DNA of 64,000 bases from Gnetum montanum (GCA_015680685.1 MNCI01013673.1:255975-319974); one strand, 5' to 3'. Positions 33,663 through 45,363 are shown, counted from the first letter of the stretch. Translations and numbers: made by a program. Notes: generated by a model not told the origin, from the letters alone.

Positions 33663-34558
33663 TGATGAGACACGATATGCACAAGTCGCGATATCGCGGT
33701 CCGCCATCATATCTATAAATAAGAGGCGGCACTCCCCTCATTTCCAATCCTAGGCATAAAGTAGCGAAGCTCTGGCGGATTGATCACCCTGAAGATAGAA
33801 TATTTTCCATGTGCCCGTAAAAGGAGTCCCCCAAGTGAACGGTTCTTTATTCGAGCAGCTTTGTACCTGAACACAAGTTGTGTACGGCAATAAAGACGAG
33901 CTTTGCGGATAAACATTGCAGTGCATGAATAGGTTTAATTAATGTTATTTACTGCTTTCCTAGTAACGTGGCATGAGTACGACTTGGTTACAAGCGTTGA
34001 CGAACATGTACGACTAGCCAAGGAATCGGCTACTCATCGCGAGTAGATTCTCTCAACCCTTTACTCCTAGAGCGTGGGACAAGTACGACTTGATTACGAG
34101 CATCCACGGATGTGTACGGCTAGGCAAGGAATCGGCTGCTTGTCACACATAGGTTAGTTAAGTGCCTCAGTACAACCGCTTCGAGCACGTACGTTACGTG
34201 TGGTGATCCCAGTAACAATTAGCGTTTGGTAGTCACAATTGCACTATTCAGGGTGTGTACGGTAAGTGGGAATGGATGCTGATGCTAGGACTTAGTGTTG
34301 TAGTTAGAGTTAGTTAGTTTCTCAACCCTTCACCCTCATAGCTTAGGAGATAAACCGAAAAATACCAAAAAAATCATATACCTTAGACTTGCTTAACCAT
34401 ACACCGTGACACATACAAGCAAGTCTGGGAAGACAATGAACGATTAACCCCAAGCGTTCCTTGTGGCGTTTAGGCATTTAGTTTGCGGAGTTTGACCGGA
34501 TCGCGTGTACACACTCATATTCATATGGTTGAGTGTAGGGGTACCTCGCCACTCATCA
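33663..34558 (+). repeat. 5' LTR of element E
   Basis: 896 bp, TGATGA...TCATCA. A short U3 with gcgatatcgcgg and TATA tctataaataagaggc near 33712. It is nearly colinear with the 3' LTR but lacks about 100 bp of the U3 palindrome array. Confidence 0.92.
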
Positions 34559-34559
34559 T

Positions 34560-34577
34560 TGGCACCGTTGCCGGGGA
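34560..34577 (+). promoter_or_regulatory. Primer-binding site of element E, tRNA-Asp type
   Basis: tggcaccgttgccgggga lies one base after the LTR. It complements the 3' end of plant tRNA-Asp (GUC) except for one position (A for G in a CpG), as I recall that tRNA. It is the best preserved copy in the window. Confidence 0.8.
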
Positions 34578-34763
34578 CTAAGTGTCTGTGTGCTGAATTG
34601 AACATAAGGGATATCACTCACATCGTTGGGAGCCTTAACGAACCTTCGGGTTAATCAACAAAAAATTTTATAACGGTCAATTAGCACACCAATAAAAATT
34701 CCTTCTTCTCACAAGTGCAACTCACCACCTAAGGATCATACAAGAGATAATCGGCAACATACA

Positions 34764-36889
34764 AAACATAACCAAAATTAGCCAAGTCCGAAACAGTACA
34801 AGATAGTCTATACTCATCCCGATGAGTATATTCCAAACTTTACTTTTATTCTTCATGAAGATGAACAACTGCAGTGGAGAGATTTGCAAGGTAACATTGT
34901 GTTACCCATAGATCGTTCAGTCCCCAACATGCTCTTCCGTGCCTTAGCACAGATTGGCATGCAGGACTTATTCGCTGAATACATTGCTGGAAGATATCAT
35001 GTAAGGGATTATCATCCCACCACTGCCCAGCGTATTCGGGACACAAGGGAAGAGAGTCAACATACGTTTCTGAAGGGCAACACCCCGCATGTCCTTAGCA
35101 AAATAGGAGATGAGGAACCCCTTATCACGGGTTATTTAGCAAAAGATGTTCCCCCTCCTAACAATGGTGAGGAGGATGAGTATCAGAACCTACGATCAAT
35201 GATACATATCCTTGGTTCTGATACTCGTGAACACCAGCTATTTACAGAGGGAACAACCACTCACGCTAAGGACGAGCACTTTGATCGTCACAACGATCGG
35301 GGCTATAGCAGCCGAAGAGAAGGTAAGAAACATCGTTATGGTGATGGCTCCCCTTCTTCTTCCCCTTCTTCACATCATTCACCCTCTCCTTCCACATCTG
35401 GGTGCAACCATCGTGAGCATANCCATAACGATGTTTCTTACCTTCTCTTCGGCTGCTATAGCCCCGATCGTNATGGAAAGGGTAAAAGTAAAAAGGAAGA
35501 TGAAATACCTCGACAAGAAGGTCGAGAGGAGTTAGGACAAGGGCAAGGACGTAGGGAGAGTAGGGAACCACCATGTAGACATCATAGGCATCATGAAAGA
35601 GACGATCATGATGAGCCCCTACTTGCAACCTGAAGCATGCTTAACATAACAGAGGCTATTAGGATTCCCACAAGGCATTTAAAGGATAGTCAGATCAAGT
35701 GATTAGACATGAACAATATCCCACGATTTGAAGGGGGATATAATGCTGATCTGCAAATCATTTACAGGCTTTCCATGATGCCTGTGCCTTGCAAAATATT
35801 GATAGTGAGTGGCAAAAGATTAATTTGTTCCCAAGGACACTCACCAAGGAAGCAGAGAACTAGTACCGGTCCTTAGAACCAGAAACCATCAGGAGGTGGA
35901 GTACGTTGCTTGAACTATTCAATGAAAAATATCAGACGTACTCTAGAGTGTCCAATTTGCGTAAGCAGATCCAAGGTTGGAAGCAATGTCATCATGAACC
36001 CTTGGATGCTGCCATGGCCCGCTACTACACATTATTACATCATTTCCAGAGCCATGGTTATGCACAGCGGGATCAACTGCGCCACATCGTGGATGGGCTA
36101 AGGCATGAAATGAGACGAACCCTTGGAACTTATGCCCAAGGGAAGCTATCACAACTTAGAGCCCATGAAGTTCAAAGCTTGTTGGAGCAAGTAGCAACTG
36201 AAGAAGGTGAGATATGAAAAAGGGAAAGTGTGGAGGAGTAAAACCGCGATCCCTCCCTTTGAAAGAAGGGAGTGAAATTTTGTGATGAAGAGGATGAGTC
36301 ACCAATTGAAGAGTTGGTGAACTGAAAAACCTTGCCGATCCAAAAGTTAACAACAGAAATAGCAACTAAGGTAGACGATGTATGGAGCCCCTTAGACTCT
36401 AAAATAGAAACAGTCTTGAAAATTGTAGAAGAGTCTAAGGTTGAGCAAAGTAGTAACAAAGGAAAGAAAAAGTGGAGAGATTTAAGCCCTGCACATAACA
36501 AGGGTAAGGGAAAAATCACTAACTCTGATGTGGTTGTAGATTCTAACACAAACAATGATGGTGGATGTGAGGTCTGCTACTATGACCATCCTGAGGGATG
36601 TTGCCCCATTATCTCACATCTGCAGGAGTCTAGGGTGTATGCACTGAATCCAAGACTCAATGAATAGCAAACACCCCGAAGGTTACCTTATCCACAAGGT
36701 AACCCAAGGCAGTTCCACCAACCACTAACGTATTATCTAAGTGGAACTCCACCTCAGCCCATCAGACAACATCAGCAATGGCAATACCCACATTCATGGG
36801 GGATGTCATCGCCAAAACAATAGTACCCTTACCGGCAGCCTGATCCTTATGGATATTATGTGCAGTAGCCGATTTCTCCATGTGACTCT
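34764..36889 (+). pseudogene. gag: gag of element E
   Basis: The coding sense begins near 34764. A frame open at 34884-35633 reads QGNIVLPIDRSVPNMLFRAL, GNTPHVLSKIGDEEPLI, then Ser/His-rich sequence (SSSPSSHHSPSPS). The gag core follows: LLELFNEKYQTY-like start at 35906, LRKQIQGWKQCHHEPLDAA and RHIVDGLRHEMRRTLGTYAQ up to 36217. After a few stops, IEELVN and KIETVLKIVEESKVEQSS lead to the variant knuckle CEVCYYDHPEGCC near 36570. A 49-bp inverted block between two Ns (35422, 35472) is an assembly scar and garbles the middle. Stops at 36215, 36665 and elsewhere show inactivity, but decay is light. Confidence 0.85.
35293..35472. other. Assembly scar: exact 49-bp inverted copy between two Ns
   Basis: 35423-35471, bounded by N at 35422 and 35472, is the perfect reverse complement of 35293-35341. 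The segment length equals the 49-bp repeat at 6652-6751. It creates a false open frame on the minus strand (35266-35628). Confidence 0.88.
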
Positions 36890-37810
36890 ATGCATCACGC
36901 AACCCCCAACCATCACTACCAAGCTCGGGAGTACTTCAGAAGGACTCCTTCTCCTCCGAGAGACACTCCATACCCACACCATCCTCCTAATCCGTCCGCA
37001 CCTCTTCCACCTCAAGTAGTTTCGGTAACACCTCCTGCTCCAAAAATGCAAGGGGAACTTCCTCCTCAACCGCAGCAACATCACGCTATGAGAGATGTAA
37101 ATATCCAACTTGCTAATGGGTCTGACAACTGTAAAAAGAGAAGACCTTACTTCAGAACCAGAAGCCCAGACAAACTCTTGCAACAACAAGTAGTTGAGGC
37201 CATGTACGTGCCTCCACCATCTAACACTTCGGAGCACCCTTCAGTCCAACAGGGCCTAACACATACGGTTATGTTAACACATATTGTAACTAACTGGATC
37301 AAGGTAGGCAACCTTCCCAGGAAAATAACTGACCCTGGCAGTCCCTTAATCTATCTACAGATCACCGAAAATGAACTTCATAGGGCTCTTCTTGACTCAG
37401 GTTCCAGAGTCAACTTAATTTCACGAAAGATGTATCATGCCTGGAACCTGCCCCAAATTAAGAAGAGCAACATTCAACTAGAGTTGGTAGACCAGTCCAT
37501 CACAATTCCCTTAGGATTGGTGGAAGATGTTATCACCATTGTGTGTGGTTGGTCCTACCCAGCTGATTTTCTGGTGATCGAAGTGAACCACAATGAAAGG
37601 GACTTCCCAATTATAATGGGAAGGGCATGGCTAAGCACAGTAGATGCACACCTTAGGATCCACAATCTTTCCTTGGAAATCTCTAAGGTAAACATATGTG
37701 GAAAGATTGAGAAGAGGAAAGTTCCATGCATCACATACAGTGATTCATTGGGTGATGACATGGAGGAATGCTCATCTCCTCCATGTAGCAAGTGTGCCCT
37801 TGAGACTTAG
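36890..37810 (+). CDS. pro: Gag C-terminus and retroviral-type aspartic protease of element E (306 open codons)
   Basis: The longest open stretch in the window. The first Met is internal to the polyprotein, not a true start. Residues 1-120 are the Pro/His-rich gag tail (HHPPNPSAPLPPQVVSVTPP). From about residue 125 comes the protease module: VMLTHIVTNWIKVGNLPRK, then the catalytic flap-type motif ALLDSGSRVNLISRKMY (Asp-Ser-Gly, about residue 168). VDQSITIPLGLVEDVITIVC and FPIIMGRAWLSTVDAHLRIH (ILGR-like) follow. The enzyme would cleave the gag polyprotein as a dimer. E keeps the DSG triad, whereas F reads DSS and G reads DSC at this place. The frame ends at TAG 37808-37810; no RT follows. Confidence 0.8.
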   Translation: MHHATPNHHYQAREYFRRTPSPPRDTPYPHHPPNPSAPLPPQVVSVTPPAPKMQGELPPQPQQHHAMRDVNIQLANGSDNCKKRRPYFRTRSPDKLLQQQVVEAMYVPPPSNTSEHPSVQQGLTHTVMLTHIVTNWIKVGNLPRKITDPGSPLIYLQITENELHRALLDSGSRVNLISRKMYHAWNLPQIKKSNIQLELVDQSITIPLGLVEDVITIVCGWSYPADFLVIEVNHNERDFPIIMGRAWLSTVDAHLRIHNLSLEISKVNICGKIEKRKVPCITYSDSLGDDMEECSSPPCSKCALET

Positions 37811-38458
37811 CAACAAGGATGCCTGTATGTACCAACCACATAAGAAGTAGTAGACACCCTGCGGTTGGTAGCTCCTTGTAGGAGCAACAAAACATGCATG
37901 GAATGAACTGAGATAACTCATGCTAACACTGAAAGCATATACACATTGGAACGTGAGCGTCGCCAACTTCCTCCCCTGAATCTAAGATCATCAATTGGGA
38001 GAAGTTGGGAACTTCTAAGAAATTCAAAAAAATGCTCATTACTTCGGATCTCTCCCTTACAACTCAATTATGGGGGAGATGGCCACCTATGCTAACCAGA
38101 TGGGGCCCTCAGTTCTTTTTCACTTTTTGTTTTACAAAATTTTTGTTTTACAAATTTCTTTAACTTTTCTAATTTTTGTTTTACAAATTTCTTTAACTTT
38201 TCTTGTTTTTGTTTTACATCATCATTATACTTTTCTAATTTTTTGTGTGTGTATGTGTGTCATCCGCCATGTAAGTTCGTCACCCAATAAGTGTTCAGAC
38301 CAATGGTATGAACTGTTTTCATATTGATTGCTAATGTTTGATTTTTACCTTTAAGTTACATTGTTGATACTAAGGTATGTTCTTTTGATATGGCAGGCAA
38401 TGAAATCACTTCATCCATCCATCCACTAGAGTCTATGGTTTCTCTTAGCTTGGAAGTG

Positions 38459-38951
38459 NNNNNNNNNNNNNNNNNNNNNNNNNNNNNNNNNNNNNNNNNN
38501 NNNNNNNNNNNNNNNNNNNNNNNNNNNNNNNNNNNNNNNNNNNNNNNNNNNNNNNNNNNNNNNNNNNNNNNNNNNNNNNNNNNNNNNNNNNNNNNNNNNN
38601 NNNNNNNNNNNNNNNNNNNNNNNNNNNNNNNNNNNNNNNNNNNNNNNNNNNNNNNNNNNNNNNNNNNNNNNNNNNNNNNNNNNNNNNNNNNNNNNNNNNN
38701 NNNNNNNNNNNNNNNNNNNNNNNNNNNNNNNNNNNNNNNNNNNNNNNNNNNNNNNNNNNNNNNNNNNNNNNNNNNNNNNNNNNNNNNNNNNNNNNNNNNN
38801 NNNNNNNNNNNNNNNNNNNNNNNNNNNNNNNNNNNNNNNNNNNNNNNNNNNNNNNNNNNNNNNNNNNNNNNNNNNNNNNNNNNNNNNNNNNNNNNNNNNN
38901 NNNNNNNNNNNNNNNNNNNNNNNNNNNNNNNNNNNNNNNNNNNNNNNNNNN
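38459..38951. other. Assembly gap (493 N)
   Basis: Run of N in the 3' non-coding tail of element E. By comparison with F 48,960-49,680 it should hold non-coding tail, not pol. Confidence 0.95.
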
Positions 38952-39802
38952 TTCCCAGAGCCTACGGACTCTTTGAATGTGGGATTGTCAGGGCATTAAG
39001 GGCATGAGCCTACTTTGGGGAGGATCCACTGACACTCCTATTTGGAAAATTAGCTAATTTCTTTTCCTTAACATTTTGCAATTAATTTTATTTTTGTTCA
39101 TTTTCATCTTGACATCCATTTCACTGATGCCATAGTTGTTCCTTTTTACCTATCTTACTTACTCTTTTTTCCTTCTCCATTCTAATGCTACCGTAGGTTC
39201 GCGATTATTCATGGGGGTACGGGGCCTGATTTTTTGATTTTTCTCCTAAGCCCTGAATTTTTTCGTTTATCTTCCTAACCTGTACACCTTCGGTAGTCAT
39301 CATCTACATTTTCCTAGATCCATATCAGCCATACCACAACCTAGCCAATGAACCTAAACCAAAGCAAGGTATTATTTACTTAATGATTCAATTACCCTTG
39401 CTAATATATGATTATGTTGTGTGTGCAGATGGCAATCATACAACAACGGAATGGATCTGGAGCAAACACATTGAATGGAGTAGTGCTGAAGTAGCTATGC
39501 AAGGAGTAGAACGGATAATGCACTTACAGATGGACAACGGAAGGCACAATCTAGGTGTTGGTAGCAACAAGAATTTTCTCTCTTTTTCTCTTCTATTCTC
39601 TCTCCTCTTTTCTCTCAATTGCCAAAGGTGGCCTGATGTCATTGTAATAAGGTGTTCACCCTTGCTGTCATGAACACTAGTCTTGTCAAGTCTTGTAATA
39701 ATGAACTGTTCACATGTCATTCCAGTAGTTCTATTCCCCTCAATAATCCCATACCTACCTGATATCATTGTAAAGAACTCAAGGACAAGTTTTCATTCAG
39801 TC
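38952..39802 (+). other. 3' non-coding tail of element E
   Basis: Matches F 49,680-50,530: the word catgagcctactttgggg near 39003, a second G-rich block (catgggggtacgggg near 39211) and a cagATGG context at 39427. There a short frame (MAIIQQRNGSGANTLN) starts at the place where element 1 and C begin their 3' ORF. It is only about 20 codons long before a stop. Confidence 0.7.
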
Positions 39803-39811
39803 ATGGGGGTA
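39803..39811 (+). promoter_or_regulatory. Polypurine tract of element E
   Basis: atgggggta directly before the 3' LTR. Confidence 0.8.
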
Positions 39812-40804
39812 TGATGAGACACGATATGCACAAGACGCAATATTGCATACGCGATATCGCGGCCGACATGATATCACATCCCTTGCGATATCGCATATGT
39901 GATATCGCGTCTTTCCCTACAATATCATGTACGCGATATCGTGGTCCACCTCCATATCTATAAATAAGAGGCAGAACTCCCCTCATTTCCAATCCTAGGG
40001 GTAAAGTAGTGAAGCTGTAGCGGATTGATCACCCCGAAGATAGAATATTTTCCATGTGCCCGCAATAGGAGTCCCCCAAGTGAACGGTTCTTTATTCGAG
40101 AAGCTTTGTGCCTGAATGCAAGTTGTGTACGACAATAAAGACGAGCTTTGTGGATAAACCTTGCAGTGCATGAATAGGTTTAATTAATGTTATTTACTGC
40201 TTTCCTAGTAATGCGGCATGAGTACGACTTGGTTACAAGCATTGAAGAACGTGTACGGCTAGCCAAGGAATCTACTACTGATCGCGAGTAGATTCTCTCA
40301 ACCCTTTCCTCCTAGAGCGTGGGACAAGTACGACTTGATTACGAACATCCACGGATGTGTACGGCTAGTTAAGGAATCGGCTGCTTGTCACACATAGGTT
40401 AGTTAAGTGCCTTAGTACGACCGCTTCGAGCACGTGCGTTACGTGTGGTGATCCAAGTAACGATTAGCGTTTGGTACCCACAGTTGCACAGTTCAAGGTG
40501 TGTACGGTAAGTGGGAACGGATGCTGACACTAGGACTTAGTGTTGTAGTTAGAGTTAGTTAGTTTCTCAACCCTTCACCCTCATAGCTTAGGAGATAAAC
40601 CGAAAAATACCAAAAAAAATCATATACCTCAGACTTGCTTAACCATACACCGTGACACATACAAGCAAGCTTGGGAAGACAACGAATGATTAACCCCAAG
40701 CGTTCCTTGTGGTGTTTAGGCATTTAGTCTATGGAGTTCAACTAGATCACGTGTACACACTCGTATCCATATGGTTGAGTGTAGGGGTACCTCGCCACTC
40801 ATCA
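39812..40804 (+). repeat. 3' LTR of element E with extended U3 palindrome array
   Basis: 993 bp, TGATGA...TCATCA. U3 (39812-39960) is an array of GATATC-centred palindromes: acgcgatatcgcgg, ttgcgatatcgcatat, gtgatatcgcgtc and acgcgatatcgtgg, ahead of the TATA box tctataaataagaggc. The 5' LTR has one unit of this array. The two LTRs otherwise look the most alike of the pairs in the window. Confidence 0.92.
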
Positions 40805-41347
40805 ATGATAAACTTTGCAACCTTCAGAATAGGTTAATTATTGCATTTCATATTATTTAATATACTTTGATGCTTTCAATAGTTAATCAATGTTATTTCC
40901 ATTAAATTATTAATTATCAACAAGTTAGCACACTTAGCATGACCACTTCGAGCATATGTGGAACACTTGGTAACCCAATAACGATTAGTGTTTGGTAATC
41001 CCAATAGTGTTGCACTAGTTTAGGATGTGTCTAGAGAGTGGGAACGGATGCTAGTGTTAGGATTTGATTTGCATTAGAGTTATACAATCCCATTAGTTAA
41101 TTAAATCTTTTCATTACACACACTTAGGAGGCTCAAATAGAAAACATAAAAAGCATAAAAATCATATACCTCAAGTTTATTTAATCATAAAATTGTTCCT
41201 TACAAGTAAGCTTGGGAAGACAATGATTGCATAACCCATCCTTATTCTGTGTAAGCACATACACACTTAACCCTTGGAGTTAGACCAGATTGCACGTGAA
41301 TGCTCATATTAGTATGCTTGGGCAGAGGGGTACCTCATCACTCATCA
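40805..41347 (+). repeat. 5' LTR of element F, second part
   Basis: Resumes F after element E. The first five bases ATGAT are the E target duplication. It carries R/U5 of the F LTR, ending cactcatcatt- with TCATCA at 41342-41347. Together the parts give about 845 bp, close to the 859 bp of the 3' LTR. Confidence 0.88.
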
Positions 41348-41348
41348 T

Positions 41349-41366
41349 TGGCACCGTTGCTGAGGA
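41349..41366 (+). promoter_or_regulatory. Primer-binding site of element F
   Basis: tggcaccgttgctgagga: the E site with two changes, one base after the LTR. Confidence 0.8.
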
Positions 41367-41483
41367 TTTTGTTGTTTATGCACTAATTAGAACTTACGAA
41401 ATCCTTCCATCATTGGAACAAACCCTTAGGATTAGGTATCCTACAGTTATCAAAAAAGAATATTGCACACTGAATAATCAAGC

Positions 41484-43906
41484 ATGTCTCCTTCTTTTTA
41501 TGAGAGTGCTTCACTACCTAGGTTTGACACCATGAACAATCGAAAGCAGAGTGCACATGATGATCTACCAGTGCCCCAATAGTTTCTATTAGTATACACT
41601 CATCCTGATGAGTATATGCTAGACTTTACCTTTATCCTCCACTAGGATGAATAGTGGTGATGACGTGATTTAGAAGGTAACATAGTGTTACCTCTTGATT
41701 GCTCAATCCCAAACATGTTTCTTTGTGCTCTCACATGAATTGTTACGCAACACTTATAGGTAGAGTACGTTGTGCATGAACACAACTTGAGAGAGTATTG
41801 ATCCATGGAGGCACAACATCAAAGGGACCTACAATAGGAGAGATATTACAAATCTATGAAGGAAAAGTGATCTTAGAATGTCCCATATGTCTGAAGTGAA
41901 AATGAGGATGGTGAACCTACCTTAGAAGGTTTTCCACAAAATGCTGTTCCTCTCATTGACCACAATCAAGGAGTTGTGTATCAGAATATTCACTCAACTA
42001 TTCATAACCTAGGTTCTAATACCAACAGGCAAAAAGGATCCAAAAAAAGGAACAAGAATGCATGACAAAGATGGACATTCTGATCCTAACCACGACCGAG
42101 GCTATGACTACCAAAGAGAAGGTAGTAGGCATTGTCATGATGTCATTCCTCCTTCCCCTTTACCTTCATCATCATCTTCCCCCTCTCTTTTGGGATCTAG
42201 AAGCAATTGCAAAGGCCAAGACCATGAGGATAATGGTAGGTGAAATAGAGATCATAGATAAAATAGTCAAGAAAGGGGACAAGGGAATTCTAGAGAGACA
42301 CATCACAAAAGAAGGGAGAGTAGAGAACAACATAGGCATCATAGATGCCATAGACAATATGATCATGATGAATCCCTACTTGCCACTTGAAGCATGTTAG
42401 ATATAATAGAGGCCATTAGGATTCCAACAAGGCACTAGAAGGACAATAGGATCAAAAGACTAGACATGAATAACATCTCATGATTTGAAAGGGGATACAA
42501 TGCTGATCCTCAAAACCATTTACAAGCATTCCATGATGCATGTGCCTTGCAAAATATAGAAAATGAGTGGAAAAAGCTAAATTTTTTTTCACATACACTG
42601 ATCAAGAAAATAGAAAGCTGGTACCAGTCCTTAGAACCAAAATCCATTTGTCGATGGAGTACAATGTAAGAGCTATTCAAAAATAAGTATCAAACGTACT
42701 CCTGAGTATCGAACCTACATAAGCAAATCTAAGGATGGAAACAAGAAGGACATGAACCCTTAGATGCTACCATGGGTCGATATTATACCTTATTACATCA
42801 TTGCCTTAGCCATGATTACTTGCAAAATGAAAAACTACGCCATCTCGTAGATGGGCTTAGGTATGAAATGCAAAGAACCCTTGGGACTTATGCCAAAGGA
42901 AGGCTATCCAACTCAAAGCCCACCAAATAGAAAGATTGTTGGAGCAAGTTGCCAAGGAGGAAGACAAGTTGAGGAAAAGAGAAAGTGCAGAGAAGTACAA
43001 TAGAGATTCTTCCCTTTGAAAGAAGGAAATTAGATTTTGCGAAGATGAAGAAGAGTCACCACTTGAAGAGATTGTAAATAGAAAGACTTTGCCCATTCAA
43101 ATATTTGCATCAGAAGTATTGGCAAAGGTGGATCAAATGTGGAACTCCCTAGATGATAAATTTCAAACCATTCTAAAAATAGTAGAGGAGTCTAGAGAAC
43201 AAAGTAATGACTAAGAGAGAATGAAAAATAAAGAAGCTGAGTATGCACATAACAAGGGTAAGGGAAAAGTTACCATCATTGAAGAGGTTGTGGATTCGGA
43301 TACAGATAATGATGAAATTTGTCAATATGACCATCCTAAAGGATGTTTCTCAGTAGTGTCACATTTGCAAAAGTCTGGGGTGCATGCACTAAACCCATGG
43401 TTAAATAGATGACAAACACCCAGAAGATTATCTTATACCTAAGCTAATCCAAGGAAATTCCACCAACCCTTGACATGTTATCCGAGTGAAGCTCCACCAC
43501 AACCAAATAAATAGTATCAATAGTGGCATCACCTACAATCATGGGGAATGTCAGTACCATGTCAAAAATACCCTTGCTATCAACCTAACCCTTACTATCT
43601 CTCCACGTGACTCTACTAGTCACATTGCTCCTTAATCTTACTACCAGATTCACGAGTAGTATAGAACTCCTTCTCCTAGGAGTGATTCACATATGTAGTA
43701 TCCTTCTCATCCGACTACACATGTTCCACCCTTAGCTTCATTACCATCTTCTCCGACTCTGTAGGACGAGCTTTCTACCTAGTTGCAGCAACATAACACT
43801 ACAAGGGCTATCAATCCTCAACCTATTGTTGGTTCAGACAACCAATTAAAGAAAAGATATTTCTTCAGAACCAACAATCCAACCAAGTCCTTACAACCAC
43901 AAATGG
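41484..43906 (+). pseudogene. gag: gag of element F
   Basis: ATG 41484 opens MSPSFYESASLPRFDTMNN. The sequence then follows E and G gag: HPDEYMLDFTFIL, EGNIVLPLDCSIPNM, a Ser-rich stretch near 42150, the core with KAHQIERLLEQVAKEE near 42920, KFQTILKIVEESREQSND near 43165, and ICQYDHPKGC near 43325. Frequent stops and several frameshifts make it a clear pseudogene, more decayed than E. The C-terminal Pro-rich tail is cut at 43906 by the solo LTR and continues after 44785. Confidence 0.85.
43902..43906. repeat. Target-site duplication AATGG, left copy
   Basis: Repeated at 44786-44790 immediately right of the solo LTR. Confidence 0.88.
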
Positions 43907-44785
43907 TAATGAAGTGTCATTCAGTCAATGCGTTGACTTGGCTGTGTATACTAGGCCGCATATATGCAGCTGCATCAATGCGGGCCTGTCGACGTAGCCT
44001 TCCTGCATTGACGTGGCCCTGTTTACGCAACCATCTATCCTAGTCTATAAATAAGAGGGCCTTCTGCCTCATTTAGGAATCTTTCTAGTTAGTTGTAGTG
44101 AAGCCCTTGCATTTTTTTTTCATAGGAGTTAGATTATTTTCCCAAGTGCATGCCCATAGTGTGATGCTTGTAATTGTACAAAACCTTTATTCAAGTGTGA
44201 CGTACTTGGACACGCACATGATTGATAATAAAGATCGAGATTACTTCATCATTGCAGCATTCACTTAGTTTAATTATTTAATTGTTATTATTATTTATTA
44301 TTTTCTTAGTTAATATTTCTTTACCATCATTTACTATTCTTGTTGTTAACTACGGAATGAGTACGAATTAATCATGAACATTTAAGTGTGACTACTTGGT
44401 AACCTAGTAGCATACCTAGGATCTACGCTTGGTAATCCCAGTAGTAGCCGTGCACAAGGTTCAAGATGTGTATGAATGATTAAGGAATAGATGCTCATCA
44501 CACTTAGGTTAGCTTAGACTTTATTTCCTATTACTCATTAGTTAAATCAAGATTATTTTCCATTGTCTCTAGGAGTAGCACTAATTTAGGATCACATCAT
44601 ACATCTCACTCTAGACTAAATCATACGTGATAAAGAAAATACTAGTCCTAGTGGAAAGACAACGAACTGCGATCAACGTGTAACTATCTAGATACCAGAA
44701 CTAGTGAGTCCACGGAGTTCAACCGAATCGTGCATGAACATTCATATTCATATGGTTGAGTGTAGGGTCACCTCACCGCTCATCA
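43907..44785 (+). repeat. Solo LTR inserted in element F
   Basis: 879 bp, starting TAATGA (one change from TGATGA) and ending TCATCA, with AATGG duplications on both sides. It has no internal region, so it is the product of LTR-LTR recombination of a former element. U3 is GC-richer with gtcgacgtag and tgcagctgca words, TATA gtctataaataagagg near 44043. R/U5 resembles element C and element 1 (caagtgtgacgtacttgg). It separates gag from protease of F. Confidence 0.9.
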
Positions 44786-44786
44786 A

Positions 44787-45363
44787 ATGGCTAGTTCTCC
44801 AAATGCCTCACCATCATTTGAATCTTTGGAGCTTCCTTCAAATCAAAAATCATACTCAACACACATTGTCATGTTAACTCATGCCATCATTGATTGGATT
44901 ATAGTTGGCCATCTTCCTAGGAAATTATTTGATCTTGGAAGTCCTCTTATATATTTACAAATCACTGGGAATGATCCTTGCAAAGCTCTTTTGGATTCAA
45001 GTTTTGGTATTCACTTAATCTTTCAAGAAATGTAAAAAGCATGGAACTTTCCTCCACTAAAAAAGAGTAACATTCGTTTAGAGTTGACCGACTAGTCCAT
45101 CACTATCCCATTAGGACTAGTGGAGGACATAGACACCAATGTTTGTGGGTGGTCATATCCAACTGATTTCCTAGTGATCCAAGTTAACAACTATAAGGAA
45201 GACTTCCCAATCATAATGGGAAGAGCATGGCTAAGTATGATTGATGTACACCTAGGAATACATTATCTTTCCCTAGAGATATTAAAAGAAAATATGTTTT
45301 GGAAGATCGAGAAGAAGAAAGGTTCATGCATTGCATATAGTGACATATGGTGTAACTACGTGT
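44787..45363 (+). pseudogene. pro: protease of element F
   Basis: Protease module as in E: VMLTHAIIDWIIVGHLPRK, ALLDSSFGIHLIFQEM (active-site Asp kept, but DSG is DSS), a stop, then TIPLGLVEDIDTNVCGWSYP and FPIIMGRAWLSMIDVHLGIH up to TAG 45361-45363. With Gly replaced at the third triad position and a stop in the middle it cannot be active. Confidence 0.85.

Larger units (their letters stand above)
33663..40804 (+). mobile_element. Element E: gag-protease gypsy element without RT/integrase, nested in F LTR
   Basis: 7142 bp with LTRs 33663-34558 and 39812-40804, perfect ATGAT duplications (33658-33662 and 40805-40809), an almost canonical primer-binding site and a polypurine tract. Reading frames for gag and protease are the best preserved in the window and base composition is less AT-rich. 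After the protease the sequence jumps near 38000-38060 straight to the 3' non-coding tail (tatgggggagatggccacc), which in F lies after the integrase. RT, RNase H and most of integrase are thus missing. It was mobilised, if at all, with enzymes from relatives such as F or G. Confidence 0.93.

Noticed and set aside
35266-35628. A 120-codon minus-strand open frame opposite element E gag
   Set aside because: It is created by the inverted 49-bp block between Ns at 35422 and 35472 and shares residues with the plus-strand gag by palindrome.
38390-39007. A 205-codon open frame across the N gap
   Set aside because: It is open only because N codons are unknown; flanks are 3' non-coding tail of element E.
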